Part shown: positions 43,677 through 55,598 of the stretch, piece after piece
Layout: each line of letters begins with the position of its first letter
Position numbering within the stretch: the stretch's first letter is position 1
Assembly (NCBI GenBank): GCA_947652115.1
Contig: OX393569.1
Location: 15,486,135-15,550,134 of the forward strand
Length of the DNA: 64,000 nt
Direction: 5' to 3'
DNA from: Blastomussa wellsi
Lineage: Eukaryota > Cnidaria > Anthozoa > Scleractinia > Plerogyridae
The notes under the pieces: model-generated
The model's input: the letters and a program-made list of their open reading frames with translations, nothing else
What the model was told of the DNA's origin: nothing
The model's database searches: none
Made by a program: the position numbers and the translations under genes

Positions 43677-45859
43677 CGCGACAAACGATTGCTTTCAGCC
43701 GCTGCTCCAAAAAAACTTCAGGTCAACGTTACGTCAGCAACGTTAACAAGGCCTGCCAGATCATGTGACCCCGATTTCCAAATTTCCCGCGTTTTCCGAA
43801 ACAGCTAGATCGACCGATATATATATACATTGGAGTGACTAAATACAATGACAAAATGAATGAAACCCTTTGAGAACCCTTTGAAATTTTAAACTAAGAT
43901 TTTATGCTGTTCGTGTAACTTGAAACAAGCCGATGCAACGGTCAATACTGCACCTTGGACAGTCAGAGCGAAAATAGAAACATGCAGCGTGCAAATGACT
44001 CAGCTGTTTGTAAATAATCTTGTTAACGTATTAGCGTACTATAGGCAATTATTCTAATTACGTAAAGTATAAAAGAAACTGCCAGTGAAACTGCATGTTC
44101 CCTGTCAGTGAAAGAAACTCAACTCATCTTTCCTCTTTTTTCCTCACTGAAAAGACAGTGTTAATTAGCCCAGCTATCCACCTTTCGAAAACATACTCAT
44201 CATTTGTCCGTTATCTCTGGATGGGGAGTTGTACTGCGCTGCTTCCATTCCCTGGATCTGTCCTCTGCTATCGTTGCTGCCTTTGGCCAGGTTTCAGACC
44301 TCTCGTAGGCCTTGCGGTCCTTTTAATTCAGACAGTCCTACGCTTCAAGTTTTCCGTGGTCGACCCCGTTTCCTTTCGCCTTGTGGCACCCATGTGTGTG
44401 AGCGCTGTGCTTTAGCGAGAGTGGTGGTCCATTCCAAGGACATGGTCAGGGCCTTTAGAAGGAAAATAGGGAGCTAATGTTCGCACCCAATGCGCCAACA
44501 CGAGCGCCGAATCGAAGGCGCGAGCCTCTTAGGATCTCTTAGGGGAAATCATTTGCAAATGTTCTCTCAAGTGCCTTTTCCTGCATTTTGACATCATTTC
44601 TGAGTTATTCTATAAGGTGCGCACAAGGTATGAAGTGTATGAATTGTAATGCTTTACACTCAGATCGCAAAAAATACCAAAGATTAGCCGGAATTCCTTG
44701 TTTTTATGATTAATCATAGCTACAACAAAATTCTCAAATCTTATTGGTTCTTGGCACGCCATATTTTGACCTAATAATATACATGAAAAAATTACTCGAT
44801 TCTGAGTGGCTGAGAGCAGTGAAGTTCAAGAGTAACACCAGTACAAAAAGTGTAATATCAGTGCAAATTACAGATAAAAATTCTGGATTATTGTTGCAAA
44901 TGATTTAAAGAAACCACTTTCAGTTCGTAGCATTATTTATTATATATATAGCGACAATTTTAGGTAATAAACCTTGCAGATAGAATTCTATATCTGCTAT
45001 ATTTTCACATGTGAGAAAAGCGATACGTCCAATCAGCTTCGCGTATAGCTTTCTTCACATGTGAAAAATATAACCAATCAGCATCAAGAGTAGAACGACC
45101 TAACCAATCAGAGCGCGGGAATTCAAATGGTTTCCAACGAGGTTGTGAAAACAACACGCTGCAAGTTTGCAAGCTCTCAAAGACAGTTTATGTTTTGGCT
45201 ACAAATTTTGCACTTTTGAGAACTTTATGGAAAGGAAAGCCATCAGAAACACGCCAAGCAAAACCTTGAGAATACAGTTATGATATGGAAATGCTAAAAT
45301 CATTCTCCAGGCGGAGCGAAGACAAACTAAATGTCGATAAGGGAAAGCCAAGAAATGAAAGACTTTCATTGTAGCTTTGATACAACGCAGCCGTGGACGT
45401 TCTAAGAAAATTCAAGCACTCTTGGGAACACCAGGGTAAAGTAAATATTTCACTTTTGAATATGGATTTACGTCGTAATTATTGTTTAATGAACCGACTC
45501 CTTCAGTTATCACAACTTTTGTTCAAACATTCGCCAGTTGATTTGCGCGCAGTAGTTGATTCACTTATGGCGACGTTTCTCGATGCGATGGCAAAAGCTT
45601 TTCTTTTAAAAAAGGTGTGTTTTACACCGCTATTTAAATAAAGTTCTTGTTTACTATAGCTTGTTGTCGCCGTAATTTTTCTTTTCTATTTAAAAGAGAT
45701 CTCGCTTGGAAAGCCATCAGAATGCATTTGCAGCTTTGTTTTCCTCGTAGTGCTACGTTTAACTCTTTTATAATTATAGACTAGAAAAAATCGCTTTAAG
45801 TTTACAATGGTTGAGTAATCGTTATGTATAATAAACAAATTACAGCATAGAAAGTGCTT

Positions 45860-46110
45860 TGTACGGATTATTATTCACTCGTCGCAAAACTTTGCAACTC
45901 GTGAATAAAAATCCGTACGTCGCACTTTCTATGAAGTAATCTATATAGGTTCACCCGCTTCTTTCGCCGCCCCCGACTATCCGAGAGTCTGCATGCTGTA
46001 ACAAGCTACCAACACAGACGTTCATCACGCTCATATAAGGTGATTGCTCATCACGCAATATTCCAAAGTTGTTGGAATATTGCGTGATGAGCAAAAGAAC
46101 GTCTGCGTAG
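45860..46110. repeat. Two adjacent hairpin repeats
   Basis: The first pairs 'gtacggattattattcac' with 'gtgaataaaaatccgtac' (45857-45920). The second pairs 'gctcatcacgcaatattcca' with 'tggaatattgcgtgatgagc' (46046-46095), flanked by 'cagacgttc/gaacgtctg'. Confidence 0.7.
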
Positions 46111-47424
46111 GAGACCGTAATGTAACAACCCTCAGAGAGACGACATCGACGAGCAACCCTGTTTCTTTTACATGCGGTACCCCCGGGACGTTTTTTCGCA
46201 AGCTTCACCCACTAGGGTGCCTGTAAGTACGCCTCACGTGACGGAGCAGACAGCAGATGAAACGTGTTGGGTTTCAGTATGCGTGAAATGCCGCATCGTC
46301 TTTCGGTTTGTGTTCAATCTACAAATCCGGCTACATTTATAAGAAATACACACTCAGTTTGACTTTTTGCAGCCCGAATAACCACACAATATGTAGTGTG
46401 AGCGATTGAAGGTAAGCCTGCCGTGCCACCATGACGATCGATTTGTCATGTTTATTACGATAACAGTACGTATAAATGGTCAAACGTTTTCGGTATGTAG
46501 ACAGAAATAATTATATTGTCTCGAATTGTAGCTAGCAAATCTCTTTACATATTTGTTCTGCCCTCTAGCAATTAATTTGCTCCAAAAGCCGTTTGTTTTC
46601 AAGAATAAACTGACTGCGTGAATGGACTTACTTCGGTAAGCTTCTTCGTCGATTAATTTATAGACTTACAACTGACTTCATGATGAATAGTTAGTCGTGT
46701 TCATCAGCGTCCATATGCATTTGTCGTGAAAAAGAGCAACCGCCTACTGAAGAAACTGTTACTGAAAGCATTAAAAGCAAAAGTTGTGTAGTCAGGTCCA
46801 GTCATATGGCTTTATGTTGCCAGTTTGTCATGTATTCAAAGAAAGATCTTGAGTTTACTCTTACAATCTTTTCTTGATCTCTCGAGTTTAAAATTGACCA
46901 GATCGCTTAAATTATTTTTCATGTTCAAAATAGTCTTGAGCTGGTCTTCTTTCTGGTGCTAATATCATATCAAGAACAAAATAGCAACATTTTTGTCTGG
47001 TTGTGAACTGGTAACCAAAAACAAATTTAAATTTACTCTTTCATGTAAGAAGTTTTTAAAATATCCTTTCCCAGTGTTTGGGGGGCGTCATATATGTTGG
47101 AAATAAAACTTTGGCAGTCCCAGAATATTTAAACATCCTTAATTATGTTGAATATTTGCACCTTTTATAGTACCTACCTGCTAGGTAAAACTGGCTTTTC
47201 AAAATCATCTACGAGTTTTGGGAAATTTCATTCTACTCTGCTAAATTACAGTCAAAATGGCTGAAGCAGTCTACCAAAGTAATGACCAAAACAGTGTTGC
47301 TTTGATATTTGAAGTGAAAATTCACTTTTCAACTGAACTAATTATTTACTGAACCAAACTATTCGTTTGAATGTTGAATATTTATTGCATAAAACAGATA
47401 AAATGCAAAGTAAAATTATTTTCC

Positions 47425-47905
47425 AGTGTTTAATCAATAGAGGGCTTTTTCCGTGTTTATATAGTATTAGTATATTCTCAGCTCTGACTAATGCATTTCT
47501 AGCTTTTTGATTGGCTAAAAAACTCCGACCATGAGCCAATAGTCAGAGTTTTACGTCATATGGAAAATAGTGAGCCAAGTTTTTATTTTACGCTTTGTAA
47601 AATTGTGGAAATAAAAATCGGTGGAAATAAAAATCGTCTCAAACCCGGTTTGAGAATTTACTAAAACAATTATTCCATTCGCCCTTGTTGGACATGAAGG
47701 GATTATAACCAACTCACGCTACGCGCTCGTTGGTTATTTTATCACTTCATATCCAACGCGGGCTCATGGAATAATTGTTATATAGCCTCATCTAAACACG
47801 ACAGGAGATGGGATAAGTTGAGACAGTTATGCAAACAAAAGAATTCTCCCAACCCCAGAGTGTTTAGTGAGACTATATAAACATGAAAAAAGCCATCTTG
47901 CTTTT
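47425..47905. mobile_element. Composite MITE with an AACAATTATTCCA element inside
   Basis: The outer ends 'agagggctttttccgtgtttatatag' and 'tatataaacatgaaaaaagcc' are inverted. Inside, 47664-47780 has the inverted ends 'aacaattattcca' and 'tggaataattgtt'. One element appears to have inserted into the other. Confidence 0.6.
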
Positions 47906-48042
47906 CTAAAATATTTCTCAAAACTATGTGTGAATCTAAATTAATGCCACAGCTGTGTTTACATACTCTCATCCAGTAGTTTCAAAACAAGCCGGTGACT
48001 GCTGGAGTTCCATCGGTTAGCAGATTGTGTAGCTACAGAAGA

Positions 48043-48181
48043 TATCCATACCTCCCGCACGGGGATTTCTCTATAAGACCCCCCACCCTTCTGGAAATTC
48101 AAATTAAACTTCATACAGTTTGGTCTTTGTGAAGCCCCACCCCCCAGGAATTTCCAATCCCTTCTGTGGGGGGAGTATGGA
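48043..48181. mobile_element. Short MITE
   Basis: The ends 'tccatacctcccgcacgggg' and 'ctgtggggggagtatgga' are inverted. A related unit lies near 37140-37290. Confidence 0.6.
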
Positions 48182-48478
48182 GATTTTCTGTAACTACACA
48201 TTATATGTCACTAGTTACTCTGGTTGTAGCAATCAGCTTGCGACAAACAAGCTCAACTTGTCATAGCCAGCTACTCTTCCAGTTGCTGACACTACTTCAA
48301 AACAAAATAATAGCAAATAGCACTGGTCAGGAAAAACCAGCAGGCAAGATTTAACCAGGAGTAAAATATACCGGAAGTGGGGATGTCCAGACCCCCTGGC
48401 GCCGACTCATCAACAGCAGTGTGCTGTCTGATCTTATTAAAAACCTTTTTTTTTTCTCTATTTTAGCGTCATGTTTAC

Positions 48479-51400
48479 ATGGAGTCATTTATGAATACGT
48501 TGGCAGCAGGGAATGTAGAACTGACCTTGCCGTATTCTGAAACTTTAAACAACCTGGTCAACTACAATTCAGAGCTTACCTACAATCACAATTCTGCAAT
48601 TTCAAATAGAGATCAAGCATCAGCTCAGTTGGATATCAGCCGCAAGCTTCCTACAAAGCTCTCAAAAAACCCAAGTACTTACGAGAAAGAGCTTCGTGAG
48701 CTTGTGCTTAACTTGTATTCCGACAAGGAAAGACCAATTGTGGAACCCAACCAATCAGTGAACATACCCTCTTTTACAAGAGAGCAGATGATGCAAGGGC
48801 CCCAAACTGAAGGTGCTATGTACTGGGGAGCTTCAAAAGTAAGTGCTCCTCAGCCCCTTGATATAATGCGCATACCACAGCCCCGTCAAGGCCAGTCAGA
48901 ATCTGGATCAGAGGGATATTGTTCTTTGGACAATGGTGTTGCTGAACTTGAAGGGAGTGGAATACAGAATCTACAAGATCTACATGGTTATTTGATGAAG
49001 TTCCAGAAAAGCAAGCAAGGTACAGTCATTTTCATTTGCAGGTTGAACAAAACAGCTTGTTTAGTCCTCAAGTATTTTTAAGACAGGAATTCAGTATAGG
49101 CCCTTGCAGCTGGGGTCATGTGACCAAAGTTTTGTTAAAAAAATTATATTATGGGCTATAACTTAAAGAATGACAGAAATGGAAAAAAGTATGTCAAAAT
49201 AGCAAATTATATGGCCAAGTTTGAGACCACTGGCATTGAAGAGTAAGGTTTTATGACAGTTTGAATTTTTGGAGAATTTAAAGGATTTCTATCAATGGAA
49301 AATGTTGCTGGAGATCTTGCTCTCCAGCAACATTTTCCATTAAAACTCATCAGCAATATATCAGGTTGGGGGCTGGTGCTCAGAAACCTTAGCCCTGTAA
49401 ATACCGAAACCCCTGCAACTCACCAGGCCGCCTCACAGCAAACACAAGCCGCCGTGAAGAAGACCGCTACCATTGTCTCAATTTTAACTTCGCCTAAATT
49501 ACATTTAGCCACATAGATCATGTGGTGGCCTAGCTACAAAGGGTCTATTGTAGATCCAGCAGGATAGGGTAGGGACAGGTTATGGTAGGGTTTCTACTCA
49601 GAGATCTATTAACATCCATCATGGGATTGCATATATTACAACCCAATTTTTTCTCAGGATACTGGGTGATGTACTGCTCCCATTTAGCTCTATAAAAATT
49701 TACTACCGTTTGGCATCTTATGTTTTAATTACTCACCCAAAGCGAAGTGTATGTAGAGAGATTGGAACAGGATGTATTTAGAGTATATTAGGGTGGGACT
49801 GCCATATTTCTTCCAGTGTTGCAAGTCATGGCATTGCTTACACAATAAAACTTAACACATCTCTTTGGTGGATTCCCTTTGTTTGGTGAATCTAAAATTA
49901 GCCATTTCAAGTCCACTGCCCAACTGTTTTAAAACTTGGGCTGGTCAAAGCAGGTAGAATCCATCAGAAAGTTGTCAAAAATACCCCAAGGGTAGGCAGG
50001 GGCATGGGGGAGGGGTTAGGGACTCCTATATCAAAGGGATGAGGATTCTTGATAGTGTAGATTATGGATTTTTGTCGCACGTAGGATATTGAGGACAGAA
50101 TGTCAATATTTTTAGTCATTAAGGTCTCATTTAGACTTGCACAGGAAGAAATAAAAATTGCTGTTGTACTGTGTTGCTGGTCTAGACTGACCAGACAAAA
50201 ATTGTTATCTTTTAGGGGTAAAAAAAATGACAAAAAAATGTTATCTTTTAGGGGTAAAAAATGTCAAGATTGATCTTCAGAATTTTCAACAAGCACCTCC
50301 ATTAATATATGGGAGTTCCTCTTGGGGGAGGGGAATATGGACATCTCCAGGGGAAGGGAGGGGTGGGAAGGGCAAAAAAGATACCAGTGGTACTGTTTGC
50401 ATCTCTGTAACTGGGTAATCTTTTCATTTACAGTAGAAATACCATCCCGCCATGTAAGCTTTTCTTCAGACCAGATGACACCAATGTTTGATGACTCTGG
50501 AATACACCTGGAATTCACCACGCCCTCCGATAATGATATTTCTGAGACAGATGGTGATACTGACATAAAGCAGTATGACCACGTAGTGACAGAACTTCAA
50601 AGTCAGTCATCGCAAGCCATTAGGGAGGAAGATGAAGAAAGCAAAATGGAAAGGTTTCCTGAATCAGATATGCTTGGTGGACAGAAAGGAGCGGTTGCCA
50701 CACAAGGCCACGAAGCTGAAAGGAATATTTTGAGTGAAGATTTGATAATGAAAGGAGTACATCGATTTGACCACGAAAAGAGGGTGGGTTTTGAGGCTGT
50801 GGCAAAGGAGAAAGAATCAGTTGCGACAGAAAACTCTCAAGATCTTGCACTTCAACGAGCCAGTTTAGAAGGAAAGTTGGAGTCATTACAGGAAGAGTTT
50901 GCCACTGTGTTAGAGGACAGGAAGTTGCTGCAGATTAGACTTCAAATGGTGGAAATGCGACTAAGGGAAGAGATGTTAAAAGCACGAGAAACAAAACCTG
51001 TAGTGTCACTAGTGGATGAGCTACGGCGAAATAAGTGTGAGTTAGAGAGTCAGCTGGCTAAATTACAGAATGATTGTGAAGAAAAACATGGCAGTCTTAA
51101 TGAAGCGCTTGAGCAGTTGAAGACATCCAGTGCTACTATCCGAAATCTGAAGCACAAGTTGAGTTTAGTGGAAGGAGAAATCTGCCAGAGGGAAGAAATG
51201 ATGATTTCGCTGCAAGCTGAGCTGGATAGCTTAAGGGAATTGCTAGAAGAGGCTAAAGAACAGAATGATGAATTCAAGAAAGAGAATATGGCTTTGAATG
51301 CAGATATAGCAAGGCTTGTTGATGCTAAGGGCATGCTGCAAAAACAGTTAGGTTTTGCACAAGATGCACACACGAAATTGCAACTTGAAGCAGGCGAATT

Positions 51401-54400
51401 TGAGTCGACATTAGCAGAGAAAAGTCACCTCATTGAGCAGCTGCGATGTGAAAACGCTCGGTCAAGTCAGCAACTTACAGAGCTTCAACAGAGCTCCCTG
51501 GTCGAAAAGGCGCAGATATTGAAACACATGGAGCAAGTCGAAGAAAGTATCACACAACAAAACCTGGCATTCAAGGATATGGAGATTGACAAAAGAACAA
51601 TTGAGAGGACTTTGGGTGAAAGAGTCGAATCACTGTCGAATGAAAACAGAAAACTGCTCAAGCTAATGAACTCAGCTGTGGAGATTGAGAAAAAACTTGA
51701 CGCGGCTAAACAAGATGTGGTTTGGAAAGAGGCTTTGCTTGAAAGTATCGTCAAGGAAAAAGAGGAAATAAAGGAACAGCTAAAGCTTACCCGCGAGTCT
51801 ACTGAGGAATATAAAAGAAATCTTCGCGATTTGGAGTCAAAATTTGATGAAGCTAAGCGGGAGCTTAAGACAGCGCAAGACGATTTAGGAGAAAAAGACT
51901 GTCATATTGAAAAGCTGGAAAAGGAAAAGAGAATTTTAGCGGAAAATCTTGACGTTGCCAATAAGGAAAGGCTAGCATGTGACAACGCCATTTACACACT
52001 GAAATTGGATCTTGAGAAGGTCGATCGCCGTTTTAAACTGATGAAGCGAGAACTTACCGCAAACAAAGGTCAGCTTGAAGAGACAACGCGACAAAAAGAT
52101 GTATTTGTGAGTGAGCTACGTGCACTGAGAGATAGTTTCGAGAATCAGGTCGCTTTGGGATGTGCAGTAAAAGAAGAATTAGCACAGAAGGAAAAACTCG
52201 TTGAAGAATTCCAAGAAGTGAAAGGCGCGCTAGAAAACGAGATAGCTCGTTTGACAGAGCAGTTAGAATTTTCGCAAGGCAAGATTGCAAGGGTGAATAT
52301 AGAAAGGAATGAGATTCAGGAACAGCTCCAGACTGCAGTGAGGTAACCAGGTTAATTTGTCCGTGAAGTGTATTTTTCAGATTAAACTGATACGTAAAAA
52401 TTTCATAGTGGACATTTCTAAGAAACGTGAAACGCCGTTAATCAGTAATGATGACGACTGACGGTCGGTAGTAAAGAAAACTTGAATAAAAGAACCCATT
52501 TTATGGAAATTCACAGATAATTTACTGAACGTTTTTTTTTTTGTTTTATGTTCAGGAATATTGTTGTGTTGGAAGACAAGTTTCACAAATCGTTGCTTGA
52601 ACGAGCAAGATTGGAAGGCGAGCTTGAAACAATGCAACATTCTAATCAGGAGGAATTGGAAGCCTTGAGAAATCAAAATTCCTTGCTCAAAGAAGAAGTC
52701 AAGACAGAGAAAATGCATTTGCAAGCTGAAGTTACAAAGGAACGCAATAGGGCCATTAACTTGGAGCAAGAACTGAGATATCCAACGGATGAGATTGTCA
52801 GAAAAGACAGTAAGCACAACCAAGAGATACAGTCTTTTGGAGAAAGTTTCAAAGAAATGAAAAACAGGAAGGAATTTGCAGAGGAAGAATTGAAGAAGCT
52901 TCATAAAATTACCAAACAGAGCGTGGTTGAACTGAAGAAACACTACGAAAGTCAGCTGGAAGAAGGTCAAAACGATCTTCGTGCGCTTCAACGGGAAAAA
53001 GTTAAGATAGAGCAAGAGTATGAAGTATTTCAAAAGAAAGCAGCGAATGAATTAGGAGTGAAAAACCGAGATATGAGCCAAATGGAAAAAGAACTTTCAT
53101 TTTTGAAAGAGACGCTGAAGCAGAGGAAAACAGAGCTAGAGAAAATGCAGATTTGCGCGATTGAACTTGAACAAGAAAAGGGTCGCCTGTCAGGGGTATT
53201 GGCATTTCAGAGAACCCTGCGAGAGCATGCAGTTAAGATGGAAAGTGAAATAGCAACGCGGGAATCAGCCATGCTCGAGGCGACTAATGAGTTGGAAAGA
53301 TCGAAGAAAGACCAGGAATTACAGCAGAAGTCGGCAAGTGAGAAAATTGGAAACCTAGAAACTTTGCTGTCCAACCTGAGGCAAGAAAAGAAAAATCTGC
53401 AAGATTCTTTCAGGGAGGAAAGGCAGGGCAATGCTGCTTTGAGAAGTAAAGTTGAGGAGATTGAGGGTGATAAAGTGGAGTTAGTGAAGAAATTAAGCGG
53501 TGCTGAAAAAGAAATCAAGAAGTTGCAGGAAAAGGTTCAGAGTGAGGGTGATGAAGCGAAGAGATGTCGATCTGAGCTAGATGTGGCGAAGACAAGCTTT
53601 GTGGACGAACTAACTGCACGCGAAAATTTGCAGAGAACATTGGAAGGGGTGTTGGAACAGGAAGCAGACAAGGACAGAAGACTGGAAAGCTTAGCGTGGG
53701 AAGTTACTCGGCGAACGAAAGAGGTGGAGTACCTCAAAGAACAATTACGGATGATGGAAGAAAGACAACATTTAGAGATGGAGAACTTGAAAACTGCTCT
53801 CCAAGTGTCGAGGAGCGAAACGACTTCGTTGCGTTCTGAGTTGTCAGAGGCGAGGAAGGCCAAATGTTCTTTTCAAACAAAGACATTTGAATTAAAAGAA
53901 TCTCTTCTTTCGGCCAGACAAGTTACGGAGTCGCTGAAACAAGAGTTATTCGTGAAGCGCCAGGAGTTGACTGCTTTGGTAAAGGATGTGTTGGCTTCCA
54001 GAAACCTTCGACTGCTACAAGAGGAAGTTACAAGAACAGAGATGATGTCTGACCGTGATGAGACACGAGATGATACAGATGTGGTTAGCAAGTTATCCAC
54101 CAGCAATTCCAGGTAAAATAGTAACAAAGAAAGGGTTAAGTCTGCATTCGAGCCTAGTGGGCCATCAGGCCGGAGCTTATCCCGGCTTCTTTAGCACGAA
54201 GTACTACTATCTGGGCCATCCAGGGAGGAGTTATACATGTTGGTCCACTTTGTTTTAAATCAAACCAGCTCTCGCTACGGCAGATTGGACAAACAAGTTC
54301 GGTACTGAGAACAGTGATTTTACCGGGAAACTTTGATATCTTTGTTTCGCATTTTGATCTGGGTTTGCCTAGATTATGGACAGGTGTGAAAATCGCTATA

Positions 54401-55598
54401 TTTTTTTCTGATATGATCGCGTTAAGCTTGACACAAGGTATATGTTTACACCTTGAAGTGAAATTGAGAGTGTACCTTACTAAATTATAGGCCAAGCACA
54501 GAGTGATGATGATGATAACTTTATTTAATGAGGGTAAAAACACTACAGTTAAAAACTGATAAACTAGTGGCCCACTTCAGGGGCATAACGTTGCCAAGCT
54601 TACTAGGGTGTGCCCCACCCCCCTTGGGTGGAGATTTCCCTTATCAGAAAGGGGGTTTACCACCCCCACCCTGCACCACAATCTGCTATAGATCACTATT
54701 TACTTACATTAGTGTTGCCTCACTTTAATATGACCTGTTGTATTTTCAGGCCAATTTCGGGTCTACAAGAATGCATGTCTTTGCTCAGGTAGGTGACGGA
54801 CCAATAGTGTCTCATACTGAAGATACTCATCGATCTTGTTTCACACGCAACAGCAGTCATGTCTATTACGTTTACAGTCGCTGTTGAAAGGTCTCATTTA
54901 GGTTTGCACATGAAGAAAAGAAATGCTTTTATACTCTGTTACTGATCTAGCCTGACCGGTCATAAAGATGTTATCTTTTAGAGGTCATAAACAGCTTGAT
55001 CCATGCCGAGATTGATCTCTAGGGCTGCAATTCGGATTTTTCAACAAGCATCTCCATCAGTGTTGTAAAATTTCCTGAGTCTCCCAATTACTGGCAAAAT
55101 CTTCAGATTCCTGGAAGCATTTTGTTTTTCTTCCGATAATTTGCGCTTGCTCTGCTCTAATTAATGTACGTTTTTGATTTGTTAGGTCACAAATCAGCAA
55201 TCTTCAGAAACAGATGAATGATCACACAGACTCGGTGCAGACGGCTTCAACATCGTGGAGGTACAGTTTGTTAAAGAAAGTTGAACATGCTCCTAATTTC
55301 ATATCTTTCCTCAGTCTCGACATTAGTTGACGCACTCAGCGCACGAATATTAAAGCTTCACATTATTGGCGTAGCGTTTATTTGAAATAGGTCTTCACTG
55401 ACTCGTCCATTTAAGGCGTTAAATAGAGAAAATATGGCATTGCTATATCTTTTATCTCAGTTACCCATGCTTCGTTCCTTCTAGTAATATTTAGTAAATT
55501 TTTCTTCTTTCAGGTCGTTTAAAGAAAATGTTCACCAACTACAAGCAAGTTGTAATTCACAAAACAGTCAACTGCTGACAGCCGAGAAGGACAATTGA
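48479..55598 (+). CDS. Large coiled-coil protein, unknown function, six coding exons
   Basis: Coding exons: 48479-49019, 50434-52342, 52556-54112, 54750-54788, 55186-55260, 55514-55598. All use GT-AG and phases agree; the total is 4206 nt (1401 aa plus stop). The first exon follows an acceptor at 48465-48466; four in-frame codons precede ATG 48479, so an upstream coding exon cannot be excluded. Residues 1-280 are polar and unstructured, with Ser-rich, acidic motifs ('SESGSEGYCSLDNG', 'SDNDISETDGDTD'). From about residue 300 to 1330 the protein is an almost unbroken heptad-rich coiled coil, dense in E/K/L/Q ('ELRRNKCELESQLAKLQND'). The length and make-up resemble centrosomal, golgin-like or CCDC proteins, but no diagnostic GRIP, GRAB or PACT motif is visible, so no name is given. 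AATAAA at 56304-56309 is a candidate poly(A) signal. Confidence 0.88.
49292..49345. repeat. Hairpin in intron 1 of the coiled-coil gene
   Basis: 'aatggaaaatgttgctggag' is followed within a few bases by 'ctccagcaacattttccatt': perfect 20-bp arms around 'atcttgct'. Confidence 0.8.
54134..54240 (-). mobile_element. Antisense truncated SINE copy
   Basis: 'agtctgcattcgagcctagt' and 'ggccggagcttatcccgg' are the reverse complement, with changes, of the SINE tail at 35085-35175. It begins about 20 nt after the exon 3 donor of the coiled-coil gene. Confidence 0.65.

Larger units (their letters stand above)
43677..48466. other. Intergenic region between two divergent genes
   Basis: It should hold the promoters of the transporter (minus) and the coiled-coil gene (plus). 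Seen: an E-box-like 'tcatgtgac' at 43761-43769, about 85-93 bp upstream of the transporter ATG, and 'tatatatata' near 43818. Hairpin repeats at 45860-45935 and 46001-46110 and MITEs at 47425-47905 and 48043-48181 are also present. A frame at 44095-44477 and one at 45393-45641 have no recognisable domain and are not called as genes. An upstream non-coding exon of the coiled-coil gene is possible (for example a donor 'attgaag|gtaagc' near 46412) but unproven. Confidence 0.5.

Noticed and set aside
44095..44477. Overlapping open frames with a 'PCGTHVCERCAL' string that looked RING-like
   Set aside because: Too few spaced Cys/His ligands and no flanking exons found.
45393..45641. Possible first coding exon of the coiled-coil gene
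   Set aside because: No donor in a fitting phase and no similarity; it lies in repeat-like sequence.
52377..53033. 218-codon minus-strand frame
   Set aside because: Antisense to the coiled-coil exon; hydrophobic only because it mirrors K/E-rich codons.
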